Shown piece after piece: positions 15,201 to 26,607 of a DNA stretch of 64,000 nt. The translations under genes were made by a program, and so were the position numbers. Numbering within the stretch: position 1 is the stretch's first letter; each line of letters opens with the position of its first letter. A model generated the notes under the pieces. The model searched no databases. It was not told the DNA's origin and saw nothing but the letters and a program-made list of their open reading frames with translations. Source of the DNA: Siderastrea siderea (lineage: Eukaryota; Cnidaria; Anthozoa; Scleractinia; Rhizangiidae); NCBI GenBank assembly GCA_964030785.1, contig OZ034969.1:41545701-41609700 (forward strand). The letters run 5' to 3'.

Positions 15201-17774
15201 GAAGACTTCGGTGTCAGTAGTTCATTCTGTGAGTTTAAGCACTGTATCGACATAAAACACACTCTCTCGATTGATTGACTAAAAAAGTCGATTTTTCAAA
15301 GTTACTGTGAACAGCTCAATTCCCCCGTTTTACGATGATTTGGATTTCCGTAGTGCATCCTTCAAGGTTTAGCGGCATAGAAACGAAAGCGCGTTTTCTC
15401 CATCATGGCTCACTGGGAAACTTGATTTCCTGAAAGTTCCCATAAACTGCTCAAGTAACCGGTCTCATAATGATTTCCATCCGTGTAGTACATTTTGGAA
15501 GTTTGGGTCCGGTAAGACGCAAAAAACATTTTGTTTATTATGGAACAATGGAAAACGCGATTTTTTAAAAGTTGCCGGGAACAGCTGAAATCACCTGTTT
15601 TATGATGACTTCTACGTCTGTACTACATGCAGTAAGTTTAAGCACTTTATCCACATAAAACGCACTCTCTAGATTGAGTCACTGGAAAGCTCATTTCTTA
15701 AAACGTTATTTGTGAACAGCTTAATTCATCGGCTTTACGAAGATTTCAATCTCGGCAATCCGTTCTTCACCTTTTAGCGGCATACAAAGGAAAATGCATT
15801 TACTCTATTATGGGTCACTGAGAACCTTGATTTCTGAATGTTGCCCTAAACTGTTAAAGTAACCGGTTTTATGCGGATTTCCATCCGTGTACTACATTTT
15901 CCAGGTCTGGTCATGTAAGATGGAAAACGCACTTTCTCTATTATATGTCACTAGAACGCTCGATTTTCCAAAAGTTGTCGGGAACAGCTAAAATCACCTC
16001 TGTTATGATGACTTCGATGTTTGTAGGAGTTTCTGTAAGTTTTAGACCTGTATCAACATTAAATACACTCTCTCGATTGAGTCACTGAAAAACTCGATTT
16101 TGCAAAGTTACTGTGAACAGCTCAATTCACCCGTTTTACGATGATTTCGATTTCTGTAGTGCATCCTTCAAGGTTTAGCTGCATAGAAACGAAAGCGCGT
16201 TTTCTCCTTCATGGCTCACTGGGAAACTTGATTTCCTGAAAGTTCCCATTAACTGCTCAAGTAACCGGTCTCATAATGATTTCCATCGGTGTAGTACATT
16301 TTGGAAGTTTGGGTCCGGTAAGACGCAAAAAACATTTTTTTATTATGGAACACTGGAATACTCGATTTTTTAAAAGTTGCCGGGAACAGCTGAAATCACC
16401 TGTTTTATGATGACTTCGATGTCTGTAGTACATTCTGTGAGTTTCAGCAATTTCTCGACCTAAAACACACTTTCTAGATTGAGTAACTAAAAAACTCAAA
16501 TCTCCAAAAGTTACTGTGAACAGCTGAATTCACCCGTTTTACGGTGATTCGATATCAGTAGTGCATCGTCCAAATTTTAGCGGTATGGAAACGAAAGCCC
16601 ATTTTCTCCATCATGGGTCACTAGGAAACTTGATTTCCTGAATGTCGCCATAAACTGGTCAAGTAACGGGTCTTGGTGATTTGCACCCGTACGTGTAGTC
16701 ATTTTGCAACTTTGGTTCGGTGAGAATTAAAACGCATTTTGTCTATTATGGGTCACTGGAAAACTCGATTTTCCAAAAGTTACTGTAAACAGCTCAATTC
16801 ACCCGTTTTACGATGATTTTGATTTCTGTAGTGCATCCTTCAAGGTTTAGCGGCATAGAAACGAAAGCGCGTTTTCTCCATCATGGCTCACTTCGAAACT
16901 TGATTTCCTGAAAGTTCCCATTAACTGCTCAAGTAACCGGTCTCATAATGATTTCCATCCGTGTAGTACATTTTGGAAGTTTGGGTCCGGTAAGACGCAA
17001 AACACATTTTGTTTATTATGGAACACTGGAATACTCGATTTTTTAACAGTTGCCGGGAACAGCTGAAATCACCTGTTTTATGATGACTTCGATGTCTGTA
17101 GTACATTCTGTAAGTTTCAGCACTTTCTCAACATAAAACGCACTTTCTAGATTGAGTAACTAAAAAACTCAAATCTCCAAAAGTTACTGTGAACAGCTGA
17201 ATTCACCCGTTTTACGGTGATTCGATATCAGTAGTGCATCGTCCAAATTTTAGCGGTATGGAAACGAAAGCCCATTTTCTCCATCATGGGTCACTAGGAA
17301 ACTCGATTTCCTGAATGTCCCCATAAACTGCTCAAGTAACCGGTCTTGGTGATTTGCACCCGTGTAGTACATTTTGCAACTTTGGTTCGGTGAGAATTAA
17401 AACGCATTTTGTCTATTATGGGTCACTGGAAAACTCGATTTTCCAAAAGTTACTGTAAACAGCTCAATTCACCCGTTTTACGATGATTTCGATTTCCGTA
17501 GTGCATCCTTCAAGGTTTAGCGGCATAGAAACGAAAGCGCGTTTTCTCCATCATGGCTCACTGGGAAACTTGATTTCCTGAAAGTTCCCGTAAACTGCTC
17601 AAGTAACCGGTCTCATAATGATTTCCATCCGTGTAGTACAGTTTGGACGTTTGGGTCCGGTAAGACGCAAAACAAATTTTGTTTATTATGGAACACTGGA
17701 AAACTCGATTTTTTATGATGAGTTTGATGTCTGTTGTACGTTCTGTAAGTTTCAACATTTTCTAGACATCCGCC
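12297..17774 (+). repeat. Satellite higher-order repeat, unit 3 (shortened)
   Basis: Third copy, 5478 bp long. It matches unit 2 except that one 670-bp block (five monomers), present at about 11410-12080 in unit 2, is absent. The two neighbouring blocks in unit 2 are themselves near-identical, so the loss looks like unequal exchange between them. The remainder carries the same single-base variants as unit 2. No gene is seen. Confidence 0.93.
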
Positions 17775-20410
17775 TTACGAAGATTTCGATCCCTGAAGTG
17801 TATCCTTTACGTTTTAGCGGCATACAAAGGAAAATGCATTTTCTGAAAGTTGCCCTAAACTGCTCAAGTAACTGGTTTTATGGTGATTTCCGTCCGTGTA
17901 GTATATTTTTCAAGTTTTGTCCAGTAAGATGGAAATCGCATTTAGTCTATTATGGGTCACTAGGACAGTCGATTTTCCAAAAGTTTCAAGGAACAGCTGA
18001 AATCACCCATTTTATGGTGACTTCGATGTCTGTAGTACATTCTGTAAGTTTTAGCGCTCTATCGAGATAAAACGCACTCTCTAGACACTGATAAACTTGA
18101 TTTTCCAAAAGTTACTGTAAACAGCTTAATTCAGCCGTTTTACGATGATTTCGATTTCCGTAGAGCATCCTCCAAGTTTTAGCAGTATAGAAACGAAAGC
18201 CAATGTCTCCATCATGTGTCCAGGGAAACTTGATTTAATGAATTTAAAGTTCCTGTAAACTGCTCAAGTAACCAGTTTTATGGTAATTTCCATCCGTGTA
18301 CTACATTCTCTAATTTTGGTCCGGTAAGAAGAAAAACACCTTTTGGCTATTATGGGTAACTAGAACACTCGATAATTCAAACGTTGCCAGGAACAGCTGA
18401 ACTCACCTGCTTTATGATGACTTTGATGTCTGTAGTACAGTCTGTAAGATTTAGCACTGTATCGACATAAAATGCACTTTAAAGATTGAGACACTAGAAA
18501 GTTCATTTTTCTTAAGGTTACTGTGAACAGCTTAATTCATCCGCCTTACGAAGATTTCAATCTCGGTAATGCATCCTTCACGTTTCAGCGGCATACCAAG
18601 GAAAATGCATTTTCGCCAGTACCGGTCACTGGAAAACTTGAATTTCAAAACGTTGCCGGGAACAGCTGGAATCACCTGTTTTATGATGACTTCTATGTCT
18701 GTACTACATGCAGTAAGCTTTAACACTTTATCCACATAAAACGCACTCTCTAGATTGAGTCACTGGAAAGCTCATTTTTTAAAAAGTTATCTGTGAACAG
18801 CTTAATTCATCGGCTTTACGAAGATTTCAATCTCGGCAATCCGTCCTTCACCTTTTAGCGCACCTTTTAGCGGCATACAAAGGAAAATGCATTTACTCTA
18901 TTATGGGTCACTGAGAACCTTGATTTCTGAATGTTGCCCTAAACTGTTAAAGTAACCGGTTTTATGCGGATTTCCAGCCGTGTAGTACATTTTCCAGGTC
19001 TGGTCATGTAAGATGGAAAACGCACTTTCTCTATTATGTGTCACTAGAACGCTCGATTTTCCAAAAGTTGTCGGGAACAGCTAAAAGCACCTGTGTTATG
19101 ATGACTTCGATGTTTGTAGGACATTCTGTAAGTTTTAGTCCTGTATCAACATTAAACACACTCTCTCGATTGAGTCACTGAAAAACTCGATTTTGCAAAG
19201 TTACTGTGAACAGCTCAATTCACCCGTTTTACGATGATTTCGATTTCCGTATTGCATCCTTTCCTTTTGAACGGCATACAAAGGAAAATGCTTTTTCTCC
19301 TTTAGTGGTCACTGGAAAACTTGATTTTCCAAACGTTCCCGGCAACAGCTGTAATCGGCTGTCTTATGATAAGTTTGGCTGTCTGTAGTACATTCTGTAA
19401 GTCTTAACGCTGTATCGATATAAGACCCACTTTCTAGATTGAGTCAGTGAAAATCTCAATTTTCCAAACGTTACTGTGAACAGCTTAATTCATCCGCTTT
19501 ACGAAAGTTGCGATCTCCGAAGTGCATCCGTTATGTTTTAGCGGCATAGAATGGAAAATGTATATTTTTCCTTTATGGGTCACTGAGAAGCTTGATTTTC
19601 TGAAAATTACCCTGAACTGCTCAATTAACTAGTTTTATGGTGATTTCCATTCGTATAGTAAGTTTTGAAGGTGTGGACTGGTAAGACGCAAAACGCACTT
19701 TGTCTATTATGGGTCACTCGAACGCTAGATTTTCCAAAAGTTGTCGGTAACAGCTCAAATTACCTGTGTTATGATGACTTTGATGTCTTTAGTACATTCT
19801 GTAAGTGTTAGCGCTGTATCGACATAACAGGCACTTTCTTGGTTGAGTCACTAGAAAACTCAAGTTTCCAAAAGTTAGTGTGAACATATTAGTTTATCTG
19901 CTTTAATAAGATTTCAATTCCCGTAATACATCCTTCATATTTTAGCGTTATTTCAAGAAAAATGCATTTGCTCCATTATGGGTTACTAGAAAACTTGATT
20001 TTCCAAAAGTTGTCGCGAACAGCTGAAATAACCTGTTTTATGATGACTTCGATGTATGTAGTACATTCTGTAAGTCTCAGAGCTCTATCGCCATAGAACG
20101 GACTTTCCAGATTGAGTCACTGGAAAACTCGAATTTCAAAAAGTTACTGTGAACAGCTCAAATCACCCGTTTTACGATGATTTCGACTTCTGTAGTGCAT
20201 CCTGTAAGTTTTAAGGGTATTGAAACGAAAGCCATTGTCTCCATCATGGGTCACCTAAAAAACTGGATTTCCTTAAAATTCCCGTAACCTGCTCAAGTAA
20301 CCGGTCTTAGCGCTATATCGACATAAGACCCACTTTCTAGATTGAGTCAGTCGAAAACTCAATTTTCCAAACGTTACTGTGAACCGCTTAATTCATCCGC
20401 TTAAAAAGGT
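17775..20410 (+). repeat. Satellite higher-order repeat, unit 4 (partial, diverged)
   Basis: The sequence restarts the higher-order unit in the same phase but with many more substitutions and small indels than units 1-3. One example is an extra 'caccttttagcg' near 18857. It follows the unit for about 2.5 kb. At about 20303 it jumps to a second copy of the segment seen near 19415-19505, then ends at the strand switch near 20410. The higher divergence suggests an edge copy not homogenised with units 1-3. Confidence 0.88.
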
Positions 20411-21770
20411 TTTTACAGCGCTAAGACTTACAGAATGTACTACAGATATCGAAAGTTATCATAAAACAGCCGATTACAGCTCCCGGCAACTTTTGGAAAA
20501 TCAAGTTTTCCAGTGACCACTAAAGGAGAAAAAGCATTTTCCTTTGTATGCCGTTCAAAATTAAAGGATGCACTACGGAAATCGAAATCATCGTAAAACG
20601 GGTGAATTGAGCTGTTCACAGTAACTTTGAAAAATCGAGTTTTTCAGTGACTCAATCGAGAGAGTGTGTTTAATGTTGATACAGGACTAAAACTTACAGA
20701 ATGTCCTACAAACATCGAAGTCATCATAACACAGGTGCTTTTAGCTGTTCCCGACAACTTTTGGAAAATCGAGCGTTCTAGTGACACATAATAGAGAAAG
20801 TGCGTTTTCCATCTTACATGACCAGACCTGGAAAATGTACTACACGGCTGGAAATCCGCATAAAACCGGTTACTTTAACAGTTTAGGGCAACATTCAGAA
20901 ATCAAGGTTCTCAGTGACCCATAATAGAGTAAATGCATTTTCCTTTGTATGCTGCGAAAAGGTGAAGGATGGATTGCCGAGATTGAAATCTTCGTAAAGC
21001 CGATGAATTAAGCTGTTCACAGATAACTTTTTAAAAAATGAGCTTTCCAGTGACTCAATCTAGAGAGTGCGTTTTATGTGGATAAAGTGCTAAAACTTAC
21101 TGAATGTAGTACAGACATAGAAGTCATCATAAAACAGGTGATTCCAGCTGTTCCCGGCAACGTTTTGAAATTCAAGTTTTCCAGTGACCGGTACTGGCGA
21201 AAATGCATTTTCCTTGGTATGCCGCTAAAACGTGAAGGATGCATTACCGAGATTGAAATCTTCGTAAGGCGGATGAATTAAGCTGTTTACAGTAACTTTT
21301 AGAAAATCAAGTTTATCAGTTCTAGAGAGTGCGTTTTATGTCGATAGAGCGCTAAAACTTACAGAATGTACATAGACATCGCAGTCGTCATAAAATGGGT
21401 GATTTCAGCTGTTCCTTGAAACTTTTGGAAAATCGACTGTCCTACTGACCCATAATAGACTAAATGCGATTTCCATCTTACTGGACAAAACTTGAATAAT
21501 ATACTACACGGACGGAAATCACCATAAAACCAGTTACTTGAGCAGTTTAGGGCAACTTTCAGAAAATCAAGCTTGACAGTGACCCATAATGGCCAAAATG
21601 CATTTCCCTTTGTATGCCGCTAAAACGTAAGGGATACACTTCGGGGATCGAAATCTTCGTTAAGCGGATGTCCAGAAAATGTTGAAACTTACAGAATGTA
21701 CTACAGACATGAAACTCATCATAAAACAGGTGATTTCAGCTGTTCCCGGCAACTTTTAAAAAATGCTAAA
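20411..21770 (-). repeat. Inverted satellite segment (right arm of a large palindrome)
   Basis: From about 20411 the monomers run in reverse orientation. The segment is the reverse complement of about 17700-19415, and minus-strand translation around 18532-18735 matches plus-strand translation around 21078-21281 with one residue changed. It lacks about 400 bp relative to the left arm: near 21295 it skips from one monomer to a homologous position, matching loss of 18118-18524. The spacer between the arms is about 1 kb. Confidence 0.88.
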
Positions 21771-22745
21771 GAAACCGAATTTATGGTGATTTCCATCCGT
21801 GTAGTACATTTTGCAGCTTATTTCCTGTAGGACGCAAAACGCACTTTGTCTATTATGGGTCACTAGAACGCTCGATTTTCCAAAAGTTGTCGGGAACAGC
21901 TAGAATCAGCTGTGTTATGATGACTTCGATGTTTGTACGACATTCTGTAAGTTTTAGTCCTGTATCAACATTAAGCACACTCTCTCGATTAAGTCAATGA
22001 AAAACTCGATTTTGCAAAGTTACTGTGAACAGCTCAATTCACCCGTTTTTTGATGATTTCGGTTTACGTAGAGCATCCTCCAAGTTTTAGCAGTATAGAA
22101 ACGAAACCCAATGTCTCCATCAGGGGTCAATGAGAAACTTGATTTACTCAAAGTTTCTGTAAACTGCTCAATAACCGGTTTTATGGTGATTTCCTTCCAT
22201 GTAGTACATTCAATAAGATTGGTCTGGTAAGACGCAAAACACGTTGTGTCTATTATGCGTCACTAAAACACTCGATTCTCGAAAAGTTACTGTGAACAGC
22301 TGTATTGATCTGCTTTACGAAGACTTCAATCTGCGTAATCCATCCTTCACGTTTTAGCGGCATACAAAGGAAAATGCATTTTCTCCATTATAGGTTACCG
22401 GAAAACATGATTTCCACATATTAACGAGAACAGCTGAAATCCCCCGTTTTATGACGACTTCGATGTCTGTAGTACATTCTGTTAGTTTTAGCGCTGTATC
22501 GACATAAAACGCAGTTTCTAGATTGAGTCACTAGAAAAATCAATTTTCCGAAAGTTACCGTAAACAGCTTAATTCATCTGCTTTACGAATATTTCAATCT
22601 CCGTAATGTATACAAAGGAAAATGCATTTTCTCCATTATGGGTCACAGAAAAACCTGATTTTCCATAAGTTGTCGGAAACAGCTGAAATCACCTGTTTTA
22701 TGATGACTATTATGTTTGTAGTACATTCTGTAAGTCTTGCACTGT
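21771..22745 (+). repeat. Diverged satellite monomers, forward orientation
   Basis: Forward-orientation monomers resume at about 21771. They are most like those in the second array near 54070-56390 (for example the tract around 22060-22160 against about 55680-55780). This is the array edge rather than the homogenised core. No gene is seen. Confidence 0.8.
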
Positions 22746-23745
22746 ATCGAAAAGTTAAGGAAAATCCCTACAGACCTGAAAACTCATTTTCTACATTTTC
22801 TAAAAACTGCCATTTACTCATCTCACACAAAATTCTTTGCGTCTTACACGGCTGGAACATCAAGGCATCGCAATCATCATAAGGGCAGGTGTTAAAAGCT
22901 GTTCACGCCAACTTTCTAAAAATCGTGTTTTTCAGTGCGCAATAAAAGACTAAACGCATTTTCCGTGATTTGGGACTTAAAGATATAGAATGTGCTACAG
23001 ACATGGAAGTCAAAATAAAACAAGTGATTAGAGCTGTTCACGGCAACGTGCGGAAAATAGACTTTTCCAGTGTCTCATATTGTAGAAAATGCGCTTTATG
23101 TCGGTACAGCCCTCTAACTTGTAGAATTTACTACAGACGTCAAAATCATTATAAAACAAAAGGATTGGGCTGTTTCCGGCAACTTTTAGGAAATCACGTT
23201 TCCTGGTTAATGGTAATGGAGAAAAGTCGTTTTCCTTTTGTGTACGGCGAAAACTGAGAGGATGTACTACGCACACAAAAATCATTGAAAAACGGGGGAT
23301 TTAAAGTGTTTTGGACAAATTTCGGAAAATCAATATTTTCCAGTGAGTCATAATCTAGAAAGTGCATTTTATGTCGGTACAGCCCAACAAATTACCGAAT
23401 GCAGTACGGCCGTCGAAATCATAATGCAAGAGATGATTTAAGCTTTTCAGGGCAACTTTCCTAAAGTCGAGTTTTTACATGACAACATGGAGAAAATGCA
23501 GTTTCCTTTGTATGCGGCTAAAACGTTAAGGAGATGGAAATCATCGTAAAACAGGAGAACTGAGTTCTTCACAGGAAGTTTTGGAAAATTGAGTTTTCAA
23601 GTGACTCATCATGGACAAAATGTAAGTTGCGTCGTACATTACTTAGACTTGAACATCAAAATCGTACTAAAATAGCTGATAAAAGCAGTTCGCTGCAACT
23701 TTCGGAAAATCGAGTTTTTCAGTGCGCCGTAATGGACAACACGCG
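22746..23745 (-). repeat. Degenerate satellite edge, inverted orientation
   Basis: A short non-satellite stretch (about 22746-22835) is followed by heavily diverged reverse-orientation monomers, recognisable by repeated TGTTCACGGCAAC-like, TTTTCCAGTG-like and ATCATAAAAC-like blocks. It is collinear with about 56397-57385. Translations through it look protein-like only because of the monomer periodicity. Confidence 0.75.
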
Positions 23746-24117
23746 TTGTGTCTCATACCGGGCTAAATTATGCAGAATACACTAAGAGAGTATATCATGC
23801 AGACTTAAATTGCCAACTCCAAGCCATCATCCTCATCAGCCGTTGCCCAGGAAGTGTTGTAGTTTCGCGGCTATCTACGGGACTACAGTTCCTGCGCCGC
23901 CAGTGGAAGATGCCACTACGTGATGCCTTTCCAGGCGTCGTAGGAGCAAGCATGAGGAATACAAAGGGCGTCCCAAGGAGCGCACCTCAAAAATCTATGC
24001 TGTAAATTAATAGTGTTTCAGTTCTCTGCCAGGTGCAGTTTCAGCAGGGTAATACACAAACAGCATCCTTGGTCAATACAAGCTCAGTTGCATGAAGCAC
24101 TGCGTGATGAATGCCGT
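23746..24117. other. Non-satellite junction segment, duplicated at 57386-57814
   Basis: A segment without satellite monomers joining the first array to the tandem 5453-bp units. It recurs at about 57386-57814 with moderate divergence. Near 24110 it lacks about 60 bp that the second copy has (57761-57815). I recognise no gene or element family in it. It marks the unit of segmental duplication. Confidence 0.75.
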
Positions 24118-24146
24118 GGAACTTGATGACTTGGTTAGGTTCTTCG

Positions 24147-24488
24147 TTAGCTGGTCTTTGTGATGTCGAGAAACTTGATGTCGACAACCTGTGTGATGTT
24201 GAGAACCGTCAACACTAAGTTGTGTCTCCAAGTGTACTTCTGCAGTGAGCTATCACAAGCCGCTAACACATGCTCTAAGGTGGCACGTGTTTTAATACAA
24301 GCACGGCAAGTGTTGCCGTCGATGATGGCCCATTGTTTAAGGTTTGTTGTTGTAGAGAGGAGGTCATTGATCGATCTGAGGAGGAAACTGATTTGCGATA
24401 GCTGGATGAGAGCAAGGATTAGGCAGCTGATGTTTTTACTGTTCCGACTCTTCCCAGCACGACCAAGCACACTGTTTAGCAAATCCAA
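24147..24488 (-). pseudogene. LINE retrotransposon C-terminal fragment (copy A)
   Basis: A 113-codon minus-strand frame. It matches in pattern the segment downstream of reverse transcriptase in many cnidarian non-LTR retrotransposons: a 'NLKQW' block, then C-x2-C ... H-x4-C (CRAC ... HVLAAC), then YTWRHNLVL. In the family this region is a small zinc-knuckle-like module near the end of the polyprotein. The reverse transcriptase itself is absent, so this is a fragment and not a gene. The end of the fragment lies almost at the edge of the tandem unit. The family match is from memory of the motif pattern; the frame and cysteine/histidine spacing are directly visible. Confidence 0.7.
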
Positions 24489-24582
24489 CAGCTGTAGCTG
24501 ACCTTCTTTCCTTATCGATAGCCCGAACCTTCTCGATGATCATCTCACGGCGGCCTCTTGATTTCTGTGCGGAAAACCAGCA

Positions 24583-24640
24583 ATGTTCAGCTGTTTACGG
24601 CAAACTGCTGAATATCGACTTTTCCAGTGAGCCTTGGCTA
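24583..24640 (-). repeat. Isolated satellite monomer fragment inside U
   Basis: A short tract reads as a reverse-orientation satellite monomer core (GTTCAGCTGTTTACGGCAA then TCGACTTTTCCAGTGAGCC). It recurs in every U copy (about 30036, 35489) and in the diverged copy near 58279. No other monomers surround it, so the unit carries a relic of the neighbouring array. Confidence 0.7.
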
Positions 24641-24929
24641 GCAGCAAAAGCGAAACAGTCAATAGCACGATTGAAAAAACATACGTGTTGATCTTTAACC
24701 CCACCTGGAAGCCTGTCACATGGGCAAAGTGTTGGTTCCTTAAATACAAATCAGAATGAGACCTCACTTTCATTAGTTAGATCCCTTTCTCAATAGGGTG
24801 GCTTTGCATAGGAGCTTACCCAAGATAACATCAAGATTCAATTTTATCTCTGTCACCTACGGTTAAACGAAACGGTGAACAAGAATTTGAGTGATGAAAA
24901 GACGACAAATGGTTGCATACCCTGCTGTA

Positions 24930-25489
24930 AGACGTCTAATCAGAACATTAAGTATGCAAGAAAATCAAGCCGGCCTTAAAGCTAACAAACCGTTTGTATC
25001 AAGGTAGGATCCTAGATAGAATCATTGTGGGGATGGTACGTAAGGAAGCCTCTGACGGGAACGTGGCGTTCGATCCATTTTGCTTCCAGAAATTCGGATT
25101 GACCTCCATCAAACAGATTGTTTTAGGAGAAGACCTAAATGAAACGTTCCAACTCAATTACGATGATAATCAAGGAGATCTGGCAGGGTACTTTTTCTTT
25201 CTGCAAGCAATAAAGCCAGTAAAGCGGACATAAAGCAAAAATGGTGAGAAGAGAGGATTGGTGGCAACACAAGAATGGCCCCCTGTTTGTATTTGACAAT
25301 GTTGCCAAAGGATGCGCCGACAGCCGTGCGTTGAACCCAAGACAAACAGGAGACTTGCAACTGGTACTAGAATTTGGGACGGCTCACGAACACAATACAA
25401 GCATCATCTTGGGAGAGTTTGCGAAATTACTGGAGATCGATTCCGATGGTGCTTTTCTCTACGGCATCTACAAACGCAATTTGATGTAA
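24930..25489 (+). pseudogene. Polinton/Maverick-type major capsid protein remnant (copy A)
   Basis: Broken frames on the plus strand resemble the major capsid protein of Polinton/Maverick and adintovirus-like elements (often annotated 'F54H12.2-like' in animals). Visible signs are an 'RILDRIIVGMV' strand, a 'DPFCFQKFGLTSI' block equivalent to the usual NPFxF(x)n motif, 'LFVFD' followed by a 'GDLQLVLEFG' strand, and 'LLEID' near the C-terminus. In the family this is a double jelly-roll capsid subunit. Here it covers well under half the usual length, with a frame change between 25233 and 25241, so it cannot make a capsid. The same order recurs, diverged, at 58630-59200. A protease remnant follows directly, which supports the assignment. 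Confidence 0.65.
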
Positions 25490-25494
25490 AACAA

Positions 25495-25665
25495 GTGGTC
25501 CTGAACAATATGCAATTGGAATATTTGGCTATGGAAGTTCCCATGTTGAAACCTTACTTCTATGGAGTGGTGGCCTGTGATCGTTTACCCAAGAAACCTG
25601 CCCAGGTATTGCTGCTGTTAAATTGTTAACACAGACCCACATGACAAAACGTTCACAATTAGGAC
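25495..25665 (+). pseudogene. Polinton-type cysteine protease remnant, truncated (copy A)
   Basis: Directly after the capsid remnant a frame carries 'MLKPYFYGVVACDRLPKKP', the N-terminal pattern of the adenain/Ulp1-like cysteine protease of Polintons. A shifted frame then begins an 'IVNTDP' block. Near 25645 the sequence jumps past about 250 bp that the diverged copy at 59206-59625 retains. That lost stretch includes the catalytic histidine and cysteine regions, so this copy is only the first third of the domain. Confidence 0.65.
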
Positions 25666-25744
25666 AATTGTCAAAAGATTGATTTGTATAAAGTAGCTTG
25701 GAACAAAGTGTGTGAGGCTCCTTTAGACCAACGTTGTTGTTTAA

Positions 25745-25850
25745 GGGGGAGCACACATGGCGCAGGGGTGAGAGTACTTGTCTCCCACCAATGTGTCCCG
25801 TGTTCGATTCCCGGACTTGGCGCGATATGTGGGTTCAGTATGTTGTTCAA
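25745..25850 (+). mobile_element. tRNA-derived SINE head (copy A)
   Basis: An RNA polymerase III type 2 promoter layout is visible. A box-A-like TGGCGCAGGGG starts at 25758, and a box B, GTTCGATTCCC, lies at 25802-25812. The 3' side continues 'GGCGCGATATGTGGGTT', a tail typical of a tRNA-derived SINE seen widely in coral genomes (from memory). It is a retroposed SINE head, not a tRNA gene: the acceptor stem does not pair and there is no 3' poly-A. The copy at 59706-59811 is closer to a tRNA consensus. Confidence 0.7.
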
Positions 25851-26607
25851 AAACCAAGTAACAACCAGCATTTTCTAAACATGGCCTGCCTCGCCTGTTT
25901 TCTCTCTGTGTGAGCTAAATCTAGAGACATGATTGGATCAAAGATGGCGCATCCAAGATGGCCGCCACTTGAAAACTATGACATAATTCCCACGTCAAGT
26001 GACGTCATCAAGTCGTTCTGCAGACCCCAAAGGAAACATTGTAAGACGTACCCTTTAACCTCACGTCTTGTTGTTATAGCCTTCATACTCTCGGAGTTAA
26101 GAATGGGGCAAACTTTGTGCCCCTCACGAGGCCTTATTTACTATTCGATTGGCGGCTGTAGCCATGGCAACTCAGTTCTTTTAGATTTAGGAGTTCAATT
26201 TCTCCTTGCCTACCTCCGTTCCAAAAAGTTGTATATGTCGCTTAGGTACAGGTTACATAAAAAGTAACAAGTAGACGTTCCAAATATAGGCAACAAGCTT
26301 TAATTTGATACTAAATTGACTTTTTGTGCGTTTCAGGATTTGGTTCATCAACTAAATGGTCCTGGTCCCTGCCAAAGCCAAGGTGGACTAACATCCCAAA
26401 TGAAATTCTTTCAGAAATGGAAAAAAAATTCAAAAGAACAAAGCCTGCTGCTACACCATGAAGCTAATGTGCCTTTTGGTACCTGGATATATAAATGTAG
26501 TGTCTCGTTTTGTTTTAGTACCGCCACCCTCTCCCCTCCCAACTCCTTAATTACCAGATCGTGGTGGTGGGTGCTGATAGAGCTTATCTTGCAGAAGTCT
26601 TAATTCC
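25851..26607. other. Non-coding part of U with a possible exon fragment
   Basis: No clear gene. One patch (about 26335-26460) begins after a splice-acceptor-like TTTGTGCGTTTCAG and reads through as 'WSLPKPRWTNIPNEILSE' before a stop. The same frame is kept at 60398-60480 in the diverged copy, so it may be an old exon of an unrecognised protein. The rest, including a stretch with 'gacgtcatcaag' and 'ccatggcaac', shows nothing I can name. The same stretch lies at 31304-32060 and 36757-37513. Confidence 0.35.

Noticed and set aside
760..18735. Repeated 60-100-codon frames in the satellite, especially the minus-strand ones (e.g. 760-963, 6908-7111, 13056-13259)
   Set aside because: They recur only because the ~134-bp monomer is near a multiple of three. 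They show no known domain, start at arbitrary monomer points and are broken in diverged copies.
22970..23285. Overlapping 85-95-codon frames at the satellite edge
   Set aside because: They follow the reverse-orientation monomers and are not conserved as frames at 56600-56900.
24160..24501. Plus-strand 113-codon frame opposite the LINE fragment
   Set aside because: Same length and position as the minus-strand frame, which has the C-x2-C...H-x4-C module; the plus frame has no family pattern.
25750..25824. A functional tRNA gene
   Set aside because: Boxes A and B are present, but the ends do not form an acceptor stem, and the same unit continues into a SINE tail.
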